From Phycisphaerales bacterium (lineage in GTDB: Bacteria; Planctomycetota; Phycisphaerae; Phycisphaerales; UBA1924): DNA of 64,000 nt. The notes under the pieces are model-generated. The model ran no database searches. It was not told the DNA's origin and saw only the letters and a program-made list of their open reading frames with translations. This document shows positions 61,034 to 64,000 of the stretch, in pieces. Each line of letters opens with the position of its first letter. Position 1 is the stretch's first letter. Where the stretch lies: the NCBI GenBank assembly GCA_027019265.1, contig JALUWX010000098.1, positions 1-64,000 on the forward strand, written 5' to 3'. Made by a program: the position numbers and the translations under genes.

Positions 61034-62943
61034 GACGCGCCTCCGATCGGGACAGTGGAATCTTCTTCGATCACCCGTTCGATGTCGCGCATCAGTTCCG
61101 CGACCCCGATGGAGCGCCCCCGCACGTGGCAGATAGATTTGATATCGACCAGCGTCCGAGCCCTCAGGAGCATCGCGAGCTGCCCCATATTCTGCTCGGG
61201 GACGATGACCCGATCGAACCGCGTCATGATCTCCGAGAGATCTGGGGGGAGCGGGCTCAGGTATCGGATATGCGCGGCGCTGATCGAGAGCCCCTTCTTC
61301 TCGAGCCGATCCCGCGCGGTCGCGATCGCGCCGAAGGTGCCGCCCCATCCGAGGAGGAGGGTCTCGCCTGAGGGCTCGCCGCGGATCGGGGTTGGGGGGA
61401 GGAGGTCGGCGATGCGTTCGATCTTCGCTCGGCGCATCTCGACCATGCGTTGGTGGTTCATCGGGTCGTACGAGACGTTCCCCGCGCCGTCGCTCTTCTC
61501 GAGGGAACCGAGCCGGTGCTCGAGCCCCTTGGTCCCGGGGATCGCCCACGGCCGCGCAAGGGTCTCGTCGTTGCGCGTATACGGAAGGAACGCGGGATCG
61601 TCCTCGTCCCTCGGGGACGGGTGCGAGCACGCGATGGGCTCGATCGAATCGAGGTCCGGGATCCTCCAGGGCTCGGCGCCGTTCGCGATGGACCCATCGG
61701 AGAGGATAATGACCGGGCTCATCGCGCGAATCGCGAGACGCGCCGCTTCGATCGCGGTGTTGAAGCAGTCCGCCGGGCCGCTCGGCGCGAGCACGATGCA
61801 CGGGCTCTCCCCCGATCGTCCGAACAGCGCCTGGAAAAGATCCGCTTGCTCCGTCTTGGTGGGCATCCCCGTCGCGGGTCCGGCCCGCTGGACGTCGATC
61901 GCGATGAGCGGGAGTTCGTAGATGACGGCCGCCCCCAGCGCTTCGCCCTTGAGCGCGAGCCCCGGTCCCGAGGTCCCCGTCACCGCAAGATCCCCGGCGA
62001 AGCTCGCGCCGATCGCGCTCGCGACGGCCGCGATCTCATCCTCCGCCTGGAATGTGCGCACATCGAGGTGCTTGAGTCTCGACAACCCGTGGAGGATGTC
62101 CGACGCGGGGGTGATCGGATAGCCCGCGTAGAGCAACCGTTTGTTCGCTTTCTGCGCGGCCGTCGCGAGCCCCAGCACCATCGCCTGATTGCCGGAGATC
62201 TGTCGGTACTCCCCCGATTCGAGCTTCGCCGGCGCGACCCGGTATCGCGCGGGGAAGAGCTCGGCCGTCTCACCGAAGTGGTAGCCCGCGCGGAGGACCT
62301 CGATGTTCGCGTTCGCGATCTCGGGTCTCCCCTTCACCTTCCCGAAGTAGCGTTCGAGGTGCTGGATCGTCGGGGTCGGGTCGCGCTCGTAGAGCCAATA
62401 GGCAACCCCGAGCGCGAACATGTTCCGGCAGCGATCCATTTCCTTGGTCGTGATCTCCGCACCCTCGAGCGCTTCGCGCGTGAGGCGCGACATGGGAACC
62501 TCGAAGAGCTGGTAGGACGATTTGATCTGATCGTCGTCGAGCGGGTTGTACCCGTCGGGGTACCCGCACTTGCTCAGGTTGACGTTGTTGAACTCGTCGG
62601 AGTCCGCGATGACGATCCCCCCTGCGATCACGTCCGTCAGGTTCACCTTGAGCCCGGCTGGGTTCATCGCGATGAGGACGTTGACCTCGTCCCCCGGGGT
62701 GTAGACCTCGCGCGAGGCAAAGTGGAGCTGGAATCCCGAGACCCCGAAGGTCGTCCCGCGCGGGGCGCGGATCTCGGCCGGGAAGTCCGGGAAGGTCGCG
62801 ATGTCGTTCCCGAGGATCGCGCTGGTGGCGGCGAACTGACCGCCGGCGATCTGCATCCCGTCCCCGGAGTCGCCACAGAATCGGATGACGACGGATTCGA
62901 GGTCGTCCTCCCGTAGATGTCCCGGGTTCGGATCTTCGCTCAT
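61030..62943 (-). CDS. korA: 2-oxoacid:ferredoxin oxidoreductase, alpha-gamma fusion subunit
   Basis: A 637-residue fusion of the gamma (acceptor) and alpha domains. The gamma part (about 15-190) has VVIRFCGDSGDGMQIAGGQFA and RAPRGTTFGVSGFQLHFAS. The alpha part follows with GNQAMVLGLATAAQKANKRLLYAGYPITPASDILHGLS and EDEIAAVASAIGASFAGDLAVTGTSGPGLALKGEALG, the conserved YPITPxS and TSGPG signatures of the family. The ATG at 62943 follows GGAGCACTG. Residues upstream in frame are unlike the family. It forms an operon with korB and is divergent from the acyl carrier protein gene. The enzyme links the TCA cycle or a reductive route to ferredoxin. Confidence 0.95.
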   Translation of the reverse strand: MSEDPNPGHLREDDLESVVIRFCGDSGDGMQIAGGQFAATSAILGNDIATFPDFPAEIRAPRGTTFGVSGFQLHFASREVYTPGDEVNVLIAMNPAGLKVNLTDVIAGGIVIADSDEFNNVNLSKCGYPDGYNPLDDDQIKSSYQLFEVPMSRLTREALEGAEITTKEMDRCRNMFALGVAYWLYERDPTPTIQHLERYFGKVKGRPEIANANIEVLRAGYHFGETAELFPARYRVAPAKLESGEYRQISGNQAMVLGLATAAQKANKRLLYAGYPITPASDILHGLSRLKHLDVRTFQAEDEIAAVASAIGASFAGDLAVTGTSGPGLALKGEALGAAVIYELPLIAIDVQRAGPATGMPTKTEQADLFQALFGRSGESPCIVLAPSGPADCFNTAIEAARLAIRAMSPVIILSDGSIANGAEPWRIPDLDSIEPIACSHPSPRDEDDPAFLPYTRNDETLARPWAIPGTKGLEHRLGSLEKSDGAGNVSYDPMNHQRMVEMRRAKIERIADLLPPTPIRGEPSGETLLLGWGGTFGAIATARDRLEKKGLSISAAHIRYLSPLPPDLSEIMTRFDRVIVPEQNMGQLAMLLRARTLVDIKSICHVRGRSIGVAELMRDIERVIEEDSTVPIGGAS

Positions 62944-63188
62944 CAGTGCTCCAGAAGCGACGTTTCCTGCGTCCTTGCCAACCACAAGCATATGTCGTCC
63001 CCCATCGCACGTCCCCTCCAGAACCCCTCTGAGGGCGAAGAATCCGCTCCGTTTCCGTCCCCCCCGGAACGGGCCGAACAATGGCTTCACGGGATCTGCA
63101 AGACTACCATTCGGACCGCCACGGATGGATCCGGTGGCCTCTCCCAAGGGCAAGGACTCCCATGCCGCAGACAGGACCTGTGACGACT

Positions 63189-63575
63189 ATGACCAGAGAC
63201 GAGATTCTCGAGAAGATCCGTGACATCCTCGTCGACGCGCTCGCCGTCGATGACGACGAAGTCGTCCCCTCCGCAACCCTCACGGGGGACCTCGGCGCTG
63301 AGTCGATCGATATCCTCGATATCACGTTCAAACTCGAGCAGGAGTTCGGGTTCAAGATCGCGCAGGGCGAGCTCTTCCCCGAGTCCATGATGCAGGACGA
63401 GGAGTACGTCCAGGACGGGAAGTTCACCCCCAAGGGGATCGACATGCTCAAGCAGCGTGTCCCCCACTTCGACTTCGAGCTCCTGGAGCAGGACCCGAGT
63501 GTCGAGAACATGCGGAAGATCCTGACCGTTGAAGCGCTGATCCGCTTTTGCGAGCACAAGCTCCAAGCGGCCTGA
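63189..63575 (+). CDS. Acyl carrier protein with a C-terminal extension
   Basis: A 128-residue acidic protein; canonical ACPs have about 78. The N-terminal 50 residues are a normal ACP start (MTRDEILEKIRDILVDALAVDDDEV), with the phosphopantetheine Ser in GDLGAESIDILDITFKLEQEF. The rest replaces the usual last helices with a longer segment (KIAQGELFPESMMQDEEYVQDGKF, then LTVEALIRFCEHK). It is followed 33 bases later by a FabZ-like gene, suggesting a dedicated acyl assembly rather than housekeeping fatty acid synthesis. ATG 63189 is the best start; an upstream in-frame start is possible. Confidence 0.88.
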   Translation: MTRDEILEKIRDILVDALAVDDDEVVPSATLTGDLGAESIDILDITFKLEQEFGFKIAQGELFPESMMQDEEYVQDGKFTPKGIDMLKQRVPHFDFELLEQDPSVENMRKILTVEALIRFCEHKLQAA

Positions 63576-63608
63576 TCCTCTCGCCAACCGAATCAACGGA
63601 GAACGCGC

Positions 63609-64000
63609 GTGCGCTGGATGTGGATCGATCGGATCGTCGAGCTCGAACGCGCCACGCGCCTTGTTGCGATCAAGCACGTGTCGATGGCCGAGGAACATAT
63701 CCACGACCATTTCGCGCCGACCCCCACCCGTGACGCGCTCCCCGTGATGCCCATGTCCCTCATCGTTGAGGGGATGGCGCAGAGCGCCGGGATCCTCGTG
63801 GGTCACGCGCACGACTTCGCGGAGAAGGTCATCCTCGCGAAGGTCGCGAAAGCCGAGCTCTCCAGGGAAGCGACCCCCGGGTGCACTCTCCGCTACACGG
63901 CGACGATCCAATCTCTCAACGAAACCGGCGCGTCCACCAAAGGACTCGTCGAACTCATCGACCCGGCCAACGGTTATCCGGACGGATCGCCCGCGCAACC
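63609..64000 (+). CDS. FabZ-like hotdog dehydratase (partial, cut by the window edge)
   Basis: The visible 130 residues begin MRWMWIDRIVELE and match the FabA/FabZ-like hotdog fold: HVSMAEEHIHDHFAP near the start, then PVMPMSLIVEGMAQSAGILVGHAHDF and LAKVAKAELSREATPGCTLRYTATI. The His of HDHF and the Glu of LIVEGMAQ align with the catalytic pair of FabZ. It starts at GTG 63609 with GGAGA 7 bases upstream. The ATG at 63618 is an alternative. It lies just after the extended acyl carrier protein, a likely partner. The 3' end is outside the window. Confidence 0.88.
   Translation, partial: MRWMWIDRIVELERATRLVAIKHVSMAEEHIHDHFAPTPTRDALPVMPMSLIVEGMAQSAGILVGHAHDFAEKVILAKVAKAELSREATPGCTLRYTATIQSLNETGASTKGLVELIDPANGYPDGSPAQ

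Noticed and set aside
60338-61921. Plus-strand open frame (527 codons) opposite korB and korA
   Set aside because: It crosses the korA-korB overlap on the opposite strand and lacks any family motif.
61450-62916. Plus-strand open frame (488 codons) opposite korA
   Set aside because: It is antisense to a secure gene, with repetitive charged composition and no domain.

Overview
The window is ordinary, gene-dense bacterial chromosome of roughly 60% GC by eye. It holds about 58 protein genes and one tRNA gene. I see no insertion sequence, prophage, integrase or CRISPR array. The envelope genes (MurD, LpxB, Lnt, lipoproteins, an ExbB-like channel) indicate a Gram-negative cell plan. That plan, together with a eukaryote-type UDP-sugar pyrophosphorylase, many HEAT/TPR proteins, pseudo-enzymes and an acyl carrier protein with a long C-terminal extension, suggests a planctomycete, probably Phycisphaerae. 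The Na+/alanine symporter and the Na+/H+ antiporter would suit a marine habitat. The taxonomic call is inference from gene style, not from a marker gene.

Layout. 0.2-8.5 kb: carA facing priA, then SRPBCC protein-murD, a Bcp peroxiredoxin, and panB with an HtrA-type protease. 8.5-16.6 kb: a D-amino-acid-oxidase-like protein with its domains in permuted order, an ABC-F ATPase, a Na+/alanine symporter, a nuclease-like orphan, and a histidine kinase / REC-XRE regulator / lpxB string. 18.2-25.6 kb: RsmB, a PTS IIA protein, an ExbB-like channel, then prenyl synthase-dxs-NAD kinase-PP2C phosphatase as an isoprenoid-linked operon. 25.6-31.2 kb: a Na+/H+ antiporter, a DUF2256-DUF3253 fusion beside an Fe-S (6-4) photolyase, and catalase.

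31.3-36.2 kb is a manganese-type uptake operon (mntR, binding protein, ATPase, two permeases). Both permeases carry a C-terminal MntR/DtxR-like metal-sensing domain. 36.2-42.4 kb is an ECF sigma factor followed by a sulfide-detoxification operon: persulfide dioxygenase-rhodanese, rhodanese, TauE/SafE exporter, AhpD-like protein, DUF1641 and type II sulfide:quinone reductase. These would together oxidise sulfide to persulfide, then to sulfite, and export it. 42.5-49.3 kb: tRNA-Asp, a coiled-coil envelope protein, a HEAT lipoprotein, lnt, accD, a histidine-phosphatase-like pseudoenzyme and rpe.

49.3-54.2 kb is an operon of UDP-sugar pyrophosphorylase, alpha/beta hydrolase, Atg22-like MFS and trpB. 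54.2-58.3 kb holds a TPR protein, a HEAT lipoprotein and a pseudokinase. 58.7-64 kb: homogentisate dioxygenase, 2-oxoacid:ferredoxin oxidoreductase subunits, and an acyl carrier protein followed by a FabZ-like gene cut by the window edge.

A recurring regulatory feature is a TANNNT box (often TAGAAT or TAGACT) only 5-8 bases before the start codon. This implies many leaderless transcripts and settles several start codons.
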